This document shows positions 1-5,503 of a stretch of DNA of 11,032 nt, in pieces (within the stretch, counting starts at the first letter, position 1; every line of letters begins with the position of its first letter). Position numbers and translations under genes: made by a program. Source of the DNA: Rikenellaceae bacterium (GTDB taxonomy: Bacteria; Bacteroidota; Bacteroidia; Bacteroidales; Rikenellaceae); the NCBI GenBank assembly GCA_020859745.1, contig JAJBVQ010000061.1, forward strand, positions 1 to 11,032. The letters run 5' to 3'. A model generated the notes under the pieces. The model was not told the origin of the DNA. It ran no database searches and worked only from the letters and a program-made list of their open reading frames with translations.

Positions 1-1032
1 ATGACTAAAGATATGAAAAATACCTTTGATCCTGCAAAAATCATACAACTGCAAGCCCTGTGTGCCGAAGCGCGGACCATCGCCGTACTGTCGCACACGA
101 ATCCCGACGGCGACGCCATCGGTTCCGGACTGGCACTCAGCGCATTCCTGAAAGGATTGGGATATGACGTGCGATTTTTCGTGCCTAATCATTTCCCGAA
201 ATTCCTGAACTTCATACCCGGTTCGGGAAGCGTCGAGATATACAGCGAGGCTTGCGAGAGCGCAAGGCCCTATATTGCCGACGCCGACCTGATCATCTGC
301 TCCGACTTCAACGAAATCGGACGGCTCGAAAAAATGACCGCCGCCGTCGAAGCCAACGTGATCGCCCCGCGCGTGCTGATCGACCACCACATGAATCCTC
401 CGGAGTATGAACTCAGCTTTTCCGACACCGGATACTCCTCGACCTCCCACATGGTCTACGACCTGATCTGCGCATGGAACGGGCCGGAAGCGATTACGCA
501 TGAAATGGCCGTCGCCCTGTACGTCGGAATCGTGACCGACACCGGGAACCTCAGTTACGGCAACCTGACGCCCGACCTCTACCGCGCCGTGGCCGAACTG
601 GTCGAGAAAGGGGCGCAGCCGGTCGAAATTTCCAAAGCGGTGTTCAACACCCAGAGCGAAAGCCGCCTCCGGATGGTCGGCTACCTGCTCTCCGAAAAGA
701 TGAGAGTCGATTGCGACATCCACACCGCCTATATCACCCTGACCCGGGCCGAGAAAACGCGTTTCAACCACCAGATCGGCGACACCGAGGGGATCGTCAA
801 CATGCCGCTCTCGATCGAGTGCATCAACTTCTCGGCGATGTTCATCGAGACGCTGGACTGTATCAAGATCTCGTTTCGGTCGCAGGGAGATTTCGACGTG
901 AACCTCTTCGCCCGCGAATACTTCAACGGCGGGGGGCACAAAAACGCGGCGGGAGGGCGTTTCTACGGGCCGATGGGCGACGCGGTGACCCGGTTCGAGG
1001 AGATTATCAAGACCGTGCATCCGGAATATTGA
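1..1032 (+). CDS. nrnA: DHH/DHHA1 family phosphoesterase, NrnA-like oligoribonuclease / pAp phosphatase
   Basis: Predicted cytoplasmic, metal-dependent phosphoesterase. NrnA-family members degrade very short RNAs and dephosphorylate 3'-phosphoadenosine 5'-phosphate. The protein has 343 residues, about the usual family length. The N-terminal DHH domain shows SHTNPDGDAIGS (31-42, metal ligands H32, D36, D38), SDFN (101-104, D102), DHH (128-130) and VTDTGNL (178-184, D180). The C-terminal DHHA1 domain carries the substrate-binding glycine motif GGGHKNAAGG (310-319). The full metal set is present, so it should be active. The window opens on this ATG, so the true start could lie upstream; Met5 is another possibility. 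The next gene starts 4 nt after its stop, suggesting one transcript. The family is clear, but NrnA and other DHH substrates cannot be told apart from sequence alone. Confidence 0.88.
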   Translation: MTKDMKNTFDPAKIIQLQALCAEARTIAVLSHTNPDGDAIGSGLALSAFLKGLGYDVRFFVPNHFPKFLNFIPGSGSVEIYSEACESARPYIADADLIICSDFNEIGRLEKMTAAVEANVIAPRVLIDHHMNPPEYELSFSDTGYSSTSHMVYDLICAWNGPEAITHEMAVALYVGIVTDTGNLSYGNLTPDLYRAVAELVEKGAQPVEISKAVFNTQSESRLRMVGYLLSEKMRVDCDIHTAYITLTRAEKTRFNHQIGDTEGIVNMPLSIECINFSAMFIETLDCIKISFRSQGDFDVNLFAREYFNGGGHKNAAGGRFYGPMGDAVTRFEEIIKTVHPEY

Positions 1033-1036
1033 CGGT

Positions 1037-1690
1037 ATGACAACGACCGAGAAAGTGATGGCGCTGATGCGGCGCCTGAAAATCGAGATGAACGGCGCCG
1101 TGACCGACGCCATGCGTGAGTACGGCGGAGGCAGACAGGGGTACGGACTGAATTACGGTGTGTCGTTGCCGACTATTCGGGACGTTGCGCGGGAGTATGC
1201 GCCGGATCATGAGTTGGCGCTGGCCCTGTGGCGGCAGGATGTGCGGGAGATGAAGCTGGCTGCGCTTTTCGTGGACGACCCTTCGCAAGTGACGGCGGTG
1301 CAGATGGAGGCCTGGGCTTCCGACTGGCGGGTGCCGGAACTGGCCGAGCAGTGTGCCATGCAGCTCTTTTGGAAAAGTCCGGATGCCTTTAAACAGGCGG
1401 CGGAATGGGCCGGGCTTGTGCCGGGCAGTGCGGCGTTGAAACGGCTGGCGGCATTCTATATAATCGGCAAACTGGCGGCGGTCGCTGCGGTTTCGGATGT
1501 GGAAATGTCGTCGTTGCTGTCCGCCCCGGCGATTTTCGGCCCGGCCGCCGCGGAACGGTCGGCGGCATACGCCTTGCGGGAGATCTACCGGCACCGGCCG
1601 GCGTTGCGGGAACGGGTCATGGAAGCATTGAGCCGCATGCCGGACGAAGTAGCCGGCGAAGTGCGATGGCAGGTGGAGTATTTAGGATAG
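1037..1690 (+). CDS. DNA alkylation repair family protein (AlkC/AlkD-like HEAT-repeat)
   Basis: Predicted all-helical HEAT-like repeat protein of 217 residues, resembling the DNA alkylation repair family (AlkD-type glycosylases that remove N3/N7-alkylated purines). Support comes from the motif LWRQDVREMKLAALFVDD (64-81), matching the family's 'LW..g..E.r.lA' helix, then a Trp-rich segment EAWASDWRVPELAEQ (91-105) and further amphipathic helices to the C terminus. There is no signal peptide or membrane segment. The start follows the nrnA-like stop by 4 nt with no separate promoter visible, so the two are probably co-transcribed. AlkD catalytic residues were not matched one by one, so real glycosylase activity is inference. 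It may instead be one of the many AlkD-like proteins without proven enzymatic function. Confidence 0.78.
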   Translation: MTTTEKVMALMRRLKIEMNGAVTDAMREYGGGRQGYGLNYGVSLPTIRDVAREYAPDHELALALWRQDVREMKLAALFVDDPSQVTAVQMEAWASDWRVPELAEQCAMQLFWKSPDAFKQAAEWAGLVPGSAALKRLAAFYIIGKLAAVAAVSDVEMSSLLSAPAIFGPAAAERSAAYALREIYRHRPALRERVMEALSRMPDEVAGEVRWQVEYLG

Positions 1691-1707
1691 GATATTTGTG
1701 AGGTGTG

Positions 1708-1725
1708 GCGGTTCGTGAGAACCGC
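1708..1725. repeat. Small hairpin with GNRA-type loop after the AlkD-like gene
   Basis: A perfect 7-bp inverted repeat (gcggttc/gaaccgc) encloses a GTGA loop, 17 nt after the stop at 1690. No T-run follows, so it is not a classical intrinsic terminator, but it is the first structure a transcript from the nrnA-like/AlkD-like pair would form. Confidence 0.5.
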
Positions 1726-1748
1726 GCGGAGTTGCAGTGGGGTAATGA

Positions 1749-1788
1749 CGTTTTTATAGCGAAAGCCAAAGCTTTCGCTATAAAAACG
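1749..1788. repeat. Perfect 18-bp inverted repeat, 4-nt loop
   Basis: The arms at 1749-1766 and 1771-1788 are exact reverse complements around CAAA. A GC-containing core (tagcgaaagc) sits toward the loop, and the base of each arm carries a T5 or A5 run. It could act as a bidirectional terminator at the end of the rightward operon. Neither strand has a T-run immediately after the stem, since the T-tract is itself paired, so terminator is only the likeliest reading. An extragenic palindromic repeat is the alternative. Confidence 0.6.
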
Positions 1789-1825
1789 GGCCGAGAGCGA
1801 GTAGCCGTGTCTCCGTGTCAACGGC

Positions 1826-1855
1826 GGCGCGCCCCGTGGGGGGCGAGGGCGCGCC
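1826..1855. repeat. GC-rich inverted repeat
   Basis: Nine-base arms, ggcgcgccc (1826-1834) and gggcgcgcc (1847-1855), are separated by 12 nt. It lies in the non-coding gap, with no T-run on either side. Confidence 0.5.
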
Positions 1856-2015
1856 GAACTTGACAGAGCGAATAGCTGAGTCCTCTTGCGCAATTCCTGA
1901 AGGAATTACCGATCCTGCCGCCAGGCCACTGCGCAGCCTCCGGGGGTGGCGACCCGAACTGCATCCGACAGAACGAGTAGTCCATTGTCAGTCCACTTCG
2001 TGTGAGATTATGCAA

Positions 2016-2044
2016 ACTCCGGCAAAAAAACACGGGTCCGGAGT
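2016..2044. repeat. Inverted repeat with A-rich loop
   Basis: Seven-base arms actccgg (2016-2022) and ccggagt (2038-2044) enclose a 15-nt loop with a run of seven A (2024-2030). It is a possible structural element of an unrecognised RNA, but has no known family match. Confidence 0.4.
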
Positions 2045-2104
2045 GGGATGTATCCGACCGGGCCGAAGCTAAGATACTCCAAGTGTTGGCACATGATAGC
2101 AACC

Positions 2105-2136
2105 GGGGCGGAAATCTCAGTTGAGATTTCCGCCCC
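2105..2136 (-). terminator. Strong hairpin downstream of thiE
   Basis: A perfect 15-bp inverted repeat (2105-2119 with 2122-2136) has GGGGCGG at its base and begins 18 nt past the thiE stop on the minus strand. Its position suggests it ends the thi4-thiE transcript, and it could also stop rightward transcription. There is no T-tract beyond the stem on the minus strand, so Rho-independence is not assured. Confidence 0.6.
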
Positions 2137-2154
2137 GAACCATTTACCGACTTC

Positions 2155-2775
2155 TTACAGCAGCATCCGTTGCACGGAAGCGATGCGCCGTTCCACCTCC
2201 GCCGGGTCCGGCGGCTCCATGAAATAACGCACCAGGCACGGATTTTTAGCCCCGGCTGCGATCACCGTGTCGATATTGTCGGGGAAAATTCCCCCGATCG
2301 CCACTACCGGCAGCTGCGAGAAACCCAATACCTCTTTAAGTAATGCGGTTCCCACCACCGGGTCCGGCACCGTCTTGGTCGTGGTCGGATAGACCGGGCC
2401 GAAGCCGATATAGTCCACCCCTTTTAAGGATTGCGCCGCCGTCGCCTGCGCGACGGAGTGGGTCGAGAGACCCACGATCATCCCCTCGCCCACGATCCGC
2501 CGCACTTCGGCCACCGGCAAGTCCCCCTGCCCCACATGTACGCCGTCGGCATCGCACAGCACGGCGATATCCGGCCGGTCGTTGACGATGAACCGCGTTC
2601 CGGTGCCGCGCGTCACCGCCCGCACTTCGCGGGCGATGCGCAGCAGTTCGCCGTCCGGCAGCCCCTTTTCGCGCAGCTGGAGCATCCGCACGCCCCGCCG
2701 CACGGCGATCTCCGCCGCTGCGGCGTGCCCGATGGCCGGGCGCGTCAGGATAACGTACAGCCCGAAGTTATCCAT
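2155..2775 (-). CDS. thiE: Thiamine phosphate synthase (thiamine-phosphate pyrophosphorylase)
   Basis: Joins HMP pyrophosphate to thiazole phosphate, giving thiamine monophosphate in the cytoplasm. The protein has 206 residues, normal for ThiE. Family signatures of the TIM barrel are present in order: MLQLREK (31-37), FIVNDRPDIA (62-71), DGVHVGQGDLP (77-87), GFGPVYPTTTK (124-134) and VVAIGGI (157-163). The usual C-terminal phosphate-binding stretch (GADGVAVVSAI-like) is replaced by AGAKNPCLVRYFM (174-186), a departure I believe occurs in other Bacteroidales ThiE proteins. The ATG overlaps the thi4 stop by 8 nt (2768-2775), suggesting translational coupling, and the pair sits behind a TPP riboswitch. 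The neighbouring thiazole synthase gene strengthens the assignment. Confidence 0.93.
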   Translation of the reverse strand: MDNFGLYVILTRPAIGHAAAAEIAVRRGVRMLQLREKGLPDGELLRIAREVRAVTRGTGTRFIVNDRPDIAVLCDADGVHVGQGDLPVAEVRRIVGEGMIVGLSTHSVAQATAAQSLKGVDYIGFGPVYPTTTKTVPDPVVGTALLKEVLGFSQLPVVAIGGIFPDNIDTVIAAGAKNPCLVRYFMEPPDPAEVERRIASVQRMLL

Positions 2776-3538
2776 CGATCTTGGCGATCATCAGTTCCGC
2801 GGCCTTCTTGCCCGACATCAGCATGCCGCCGAAGATCGGTCCCATGCGGAAACTGCCGCTCACGCCGTTGGCCGCCATACCGCTGACGAACAGCCCGGGG
2901 TAGATCTCCTTGGTGTTCTCGACCGTCAGCCGCTCGCCCTCCTCGACGTTCAGCGACCGTTCGCCGGCCACCTCGCCCGTGGGCGTGTTGAGCTTCACGT
3001 TGTTCTTGCGTGCTACGAGCCGGGCGATCATGCAGTCGTGGCCGGTACCTTCGAGCACGGTTTTGGCCGTCACCATCAGCGGATCGACGTGCATCCCCTC
3101 GCGCATCACCGGCGCCCAGTTGACTACCAGCCCGGCCACCTCCTCGTTGTGGAAGATCACATCCTCCACCGAGTAGCAGTTGAAAATCGTGGCCCCAGCC
3201 TTGGTAGCTGCGTAGACCAACGCCGAGGTGGCGTGCACCGAATCCACCACGTAAGCCTCTTCTTTATACGGTTTGCAGCTGACGCCCAGCTCTTCGAGGA
3301 TGGGCAGGGCCTCTTTCTGGACGATGATGTCGTTGAACATCATCGCGCCGCCCCACATGCCGCCCCCGGGGGCGAGCTTGCGTTCGTAGAGCACGACGCG
3401 CTTCCCGGCCTTGGCCAGGTAGTAGGCGGCCACAAGCCCCGAAGGGCCGCCGCCGACAATGGCGGCATCGACTGAAAGGTTGCTTTTCAGTTTTTCGAAA
3501 TAGTTCTCGACTATTCCGAGCGAAACGAGTTTTTCCAT
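2768..3538 (-). CDS. thi4: Thi4-family thiazole synthase, sulfide-dependent His type
   Basis: Predicted to make the adenylated thiazole precursor of thiamine from NAD, glycine and sulfur, replacing the ThiG/ThiH route. From the ATG at 3538 it has 256 residues, the usual prokaryotic length. An in-frame ATG at 3580 would add 14 residues (MRLSRRVHKITFQT) that do not look conserved. Visible features are the Rossmann dinucleotide motif VGGGPSGLVAAYYLAK (28-43), ERKLAPGGGMWGG (52-64), MHVDPL (149-154), EGTGHD (163-168) and a C-terminal SGSFRMGPIFGGMLMSGKKAA (227-247). His150 occupies the place of the sacrificial cysteine of yeast and plant THI4 (CMDP in those enzymes). That predicts a catalytic enzyme using external sulfide, as in archaeal relatives. 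It is the first gene of the riboswitch-controlled unit with thiE. Metal dependence is not tested here. Confidence 0.93.
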   Translation of the reverse strand: MEKLVSLGIVENYFEKLKSNLSVDAAIVGGGPSGLVAAYYLAKAGKRVVLYERKLAPGGGMWGGAMMFNDIIVQKEALPILEELGVSCKPYKEEAYVVDSVHATSALVYAATKAGATIFNCYSVEDVIFHNEEVAGLVVNWAPVMREGMHVDPLMVTAKTVLEGTGHDCMIARLVARKNNVKLNTPTGEVAGERSLNVEEGERLTVENTKEIYPGLFVSGMAANGVSGSFRMGPIFGGMLMSGKKAAELMIAKIDG

Positions 3539-3612
3539 GGTTTGGAAAGTGATTTTGTGGACTCTCCGGGAAAGGCGCATAGAGGTGAGGCACCTTTGGC
3601 CGGAAAAGCCGA

Positions 3613-3633
3613 GTTAAACAAGAACTGTTTAAC
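3613..3633 (-). repeat. Hairpin just 3' of the TPP aptamer, possible expression platform
   Basis: Seven-base arms (gttaaac 3613-3619, gtttaac 3627-3633) enclose a 7-nt loop, starting within about 10 nt of the riboswitch aptamer on the minus strand. The stem is followed after a few bases by a CTTTT stretch. It could be part of the switch's expression platform. A second small stem, aggtg/cacct (3583-3587 with 3591-3595), lies between it and the thi4 ATG and has an overlapping alternative partner at 3571-3575. Mechanism is inference. Confidence 0.4.
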
Positions 3634-3637
3634 ACCC

Positions 3638-3722
3638 TTTCGGAATCCCTTCGGCGGCATTATCCGCATCAGGTTCTATGGGTATGATCTCAGCCCCGCA
3701 CATCCGGCGGAGCACCCCTATC
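3638..3722 (-). promoter_or_regulatory. TPP riboswitch (THI box) upstream of thi4
   Basis: Read on the minus strand, the conserved THI-box elements appear in the right order: GGGGTGCT (3718-3711), CTGAGA (3693-3688), ATACCC (3685-3680), ACCTGAT (3674-3668), GGATAATGCC (3665-3656) and GAAGGGA (3652-3646). These are the pyrimidine-sensing and pyrophosphate-sensing helices of the TPP aptamer. It lies 100-184 nt ahead of the thi4 start and just after a promoter match at 3732-3739. Thiamine pyrophosphate should therefore repress thi4-thiE. The exact ends of helix P1 are approximate. Confidence 0.95.
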
Positions 3723-3731
3723 AAGACAGGG

Positions 3732-3739
3732 CAAAGATA
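3732..3739 (-). promoter_or_regulatory. Bacteroidota-type -7 promoter box for thi4-thiE
   Basis: On the minus strand the sequence is TATCTTTG, an exact match to the Bacteroidota -7 consensus TAnnTTTG. It would place the transcription start a few bases before the TPP aptamer (around 3724-3727), exactly where a riboswitch leader should begin. No clear -33 TTG is seen; a T-rich stretch lies about 19 nt upstream. Confidence 0.65.
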
Positions 3740-3760
3740 GGGGTTCCGGCGTAAAAATGC

Positions 3761-3768
3761 TACTTTTG
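3761..3768 (+). promoter_or_regulatory. Bacteroidota-type -7 promoter box for pabB-pabC
   Basis: TACTTTTG matches TAnnTTTG exactly on the plus strand, 109 nt before the pabB ATG. It lies back-to-back with the leftward thi4 box at 3732-3739, so the two promoters share the same few dozen bases. No strong -33 element is visible. Confidence 0.5.
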
Positions 3769-3799
3769 TTCCGGGTTTTTCGGGGCAAGGGGCGTAAAC

Positions 3800-3862
3800 G
3801 TCGCCCACCCCCCGAAGCGGCTCTGCCGCTTGGGCGACAGGGCCGGCGATTCTCCGAATCGC
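3800..3862 (+). repeat. Two hairpins in the pabB leader
   Basis: First hairpin: outer arms gtcgccc (3800-3806) and gggcgac (3832-3838) surround inner arms aagcggc (3815-3821) and gccgctt (3825-3831) with a TCT loop. Second hairpin: gcgattc (3846-3852) and gaatcgc (3856-3862) with a TCC loop. Both lie between the predicted promoter and the pabB ATG at 3878, so the leader should be structured. No T-run follows, so these are not obvious terminators. A role in translation or mRNA stability is possible but unproven. Confidence 0.5.
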
Positions 3863-3877
3863 ATCGTTTTATCACAA

Positions 3878-4882
3878 ATGAAAACTTATAGAGCTGCGCA
3901 AACCTTTGAACGAATGAACCGCTACGGCGCCGAGGGGCGGCCGTTCCTGTTCCTCGTGGATTACGCCATGCGGGCTTGCGTCGTGGAGCCGTTGGAGCGG
4001 ATCGACCCGGCCCGGCTGCTGTACGACATGGCAGGACGAACCAACGCCCCGGCAACAAGCGGAACAGCCAGGAAGCTGGAATGGGAACCGCGGTTTTGCC
4101 CGCAGGCGGAATATGACCGGGCGTTCGACAAGGTGATGTTCCATCTGCTGGCCGGGAACAGCTACCTGACGAACCTGACCTGCGCCACGCCGGTGGAGTG
4201 TAATCTCAGCCTGCGGGAAATATTCGACCGCACGGATGCGGGGTATAAGATCTGGTTCGACGACCGTTTCGCCTGCTTCTCACCGGAAACATTCGTGCGG
4301 ATCGGGCCGGACGGCGTGATCTCCTCTTTCCCGATGAAAGGGACGATAGACGCCGGGCTGCCGGCTGCCGAGCAACGGATACTCGAAGACCCGAAAGAGG
4401 CGGCCGAACATGCCACGATCGTGGATCTGATCCGCAACGACCTGAGCCGCATGGCGGACAGGGTAAGGGTCGAAAGGTACCGCTATACCGACCGGATCGA
4501 AACGCACAGCGGGGAGCTGTTACAGGTCAGCTCGGAGATATCGGGACAACTTCCCGACGATTGGCGGCAGCGTATCGGCTCGATCCTTTTCGAGCTGCTG
4601 CCCGCAGGCTCGGTGACCGGTGCGCCGAAACCGCGGACGCTGGAGATCATCGCGGAGGCGGAAACTTACGAGCGCGGCTACTACACGGGCGTGTGCGGGC
4701 TGTTCGACGGGGAGCGACTCGACAGCGGGGTGATGATCCGGTTTCTCGAACGGCTGCCCGGTGCCGCGCCGGGAGATTATGTGTTCAAAAGCGGTGGCGG
4801 GATCACCTTCCGCAGCAACCGGACGGCGGAATACGAAGAGATGAAAAAGAAAGTCTATGTGCCTTTGCGTCGAAACGATTAG
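3878..4882 (+). CDS. pabB: Aminodeoxychorismate synthase component I
   Basis: Converts chorismate plus ammonia, normally supplied by a PabA/TrpG glutaminase, to 4-amino-4-deoxychorismate for p-aminobenzoate and folate. The chosen ATG gives 334 residues; an upstream in-frame ATG at 3830 adds 16 unlikely residues and lies inside leader hairpins. It is shorter than the about 450 residues of E. coli PabB because the N-terminal lobe is reduced. The chorismate-binding core is complete: FSPETFVRI (134-142), SSFPMKGTID (149-158), ILEDPKEAAEH (168-178), IVDLIRNDLSR (181-191), LPAGSVTGAPKPRTLEII (241-258), GYYTGVCGLFD (267-277) and KSGGGITFRSN (304-314). Lys154 in PMKGT marks PabB; anthranilate synthase (TrpE) has Ala there. 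No pabA lies in the window. pabC overlaps its 3' end. Confidence 0.92.
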   Translation: MKTYRAAQTFERMNRYGAEGRPFLFLVDYAMRACVVEPLERIDPARLLYDMAGRTNAPATSGTARKLEWEPRFCPQAEYDRAFDKVMFHLLAGNSYLTNLTCATPVECNLSLREIFDRTDAGYKIWFDDRFACFSPETFVRIGPDGVISSFPMKGTIDAGLPAAEQRILEDPKEAAEHATIVDLIRNDLSRMADRVRVERYRYTDRIETHSGELLQVSSEISGQLPDDWRQRIGSILFELLPAGSVTGAPKPRTLEIIAEAETYERGYYTGVCGLFDGERLDSGVMIRFLERLPGAAPGDYVFKSGGGITFRSNRTAEYEEMKKKVYVPLRRND

Positions 4883-5501
4883 GATCACGGACGGCCTACT
4901 GCCGACGCCGGAGATACTGGCCCTGCACCAGTCGCGGGTCGGACGCACCTGCCGGGAGTTGTACGGGCTTTCGGCAGGATGGGATCTGTCCGCCGCTTTG
5001 GCAGGTTCACCGGTACCGCCGGAACTGCGAAGCGGTGTGGTGAAATGCAGGATCGTATACGGGCCGTCGGGCATCGGAAAAGCGGACTACCTGCCCTACA
5101 CGTCGCCGCGGATCGCTTCGCTGCTGGCGGTGGAAGACGACGAGATCGAATACGGCTACAAATACTGCGACCGCTCACGACTGGCCTCCCTCCATCGCCG
5201 GGCGGCGGAGGCGGGGTGCGGCGATGCGCTGGTCATCCGGCAGGGATCGGTCACGGACACCACTTTCTGCAACGTGGCGTTCCGGGTGGCGGGTTCGTTT
5301 CCAGAGCTGTGGCATACGCCGTCCGAACCGCTCCTGGGCGGCACGATGCGGGAGTACCTGATAAAACAAGGGGCCGCAGCCCCTCGTAACATACCTGTAT
5401 CGGCCTTGCGCAGCAGCCTCTACGACCGGATCGCGCTGTTCAACGCCCTCAACGGATTCGGCGCCCTGACATTGCCGGTCGGCCGGATCGTTTTCCCGTA
5501 A
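4857..5501 (+). CDS. pabC: Class IV aminotransferase-fold protein, likely aminodeoxychorismate lyase
   Basis: Predicted PLP-dependent lyase splitting aminodeoxychorismate into p-aminobenzoate and pyruvate. It has 214 residues, shorter than E. coli PabC (about 270) but of the compact kind seen in Bacteroidetes. Features are ETIRITDG (6-13), LHQSRVGRT (23-31), EYGYKYCDRSRL (98-109) with Lys102 as candidate PLP Schiff-base lysine, DALVIRQGSVTDTTFCNVAF (123-142) and PLLGGTMREYLI (158-169). The ATG at 4857 is the only start that keeps the conserved ETIRI segment; it overlaps pabB by 26 nt in another frame, implying coupled translation. Without the pabB neighbour it could pass for another class IV aminotransferase. 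Its stop is 2 nt from the gcvT stop on the opposite strand. Confidence 0.85.
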   Translation: MCLCVETIRITDGLLPTPEILALHQSRVGRTCRELYGLSAGWDLSAALAGSPVPPELRSGVVKCRIVYGPSGIGKADYLPYTSPRIASLLAVEDDEIEYGYKYCDRSRLASLHRRAAEAGCGDALVIRQGSVTDTTFCNVAFRVAGSFPELWHTPSEPLLGGTMREYLIKQGAAAPRNIPVSALRSSLYDRIALFNALNGFGALTLPVGRIVFP

Positions 5502-5503
5502 CC

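Larger units (their letters stand above)
1691..2154. other. Non-coding, hairpin-rich gap
   Basis: This stretch of 464 nt lies between the AlkD-like gene (+) and thiE (-), two converging genes. I see no convincing gene. The open frames at 1815-2072 (+) and 1818-2102 (-) lie almost exactly opposite each other, have low-complexity Arg/Pro/Ser-rich translations and match no family I know. The gap holds several inverted repeats: 1708-1725, 1749-1788, 1826-1855, 1892-1907, 2016-2044 and 2105-2136. It also holds three copies of a degenerate motif near GAcAGarCGArTAG (1793-1804, 1862-1875, 1967-1980). It may be a convergent terminator zone, a decayed element or an unannotated RNA; the sequence does not decide. 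Confidence 0.6.

Noticed and set aside
1815..2102. Overlapping open frames of 85 and 94 codons in the gap before thiE
   Set aside because: They oppose each other, cross several hairpins, have no leader signals and show no family resemblance.
2582..3475. 297-codon open frame on the plus strand across thiE and thi4
   Set aside because: Both minus-strand genes are certain and sit behind a TPP riboswitch; this frame spans their junction with no domain.
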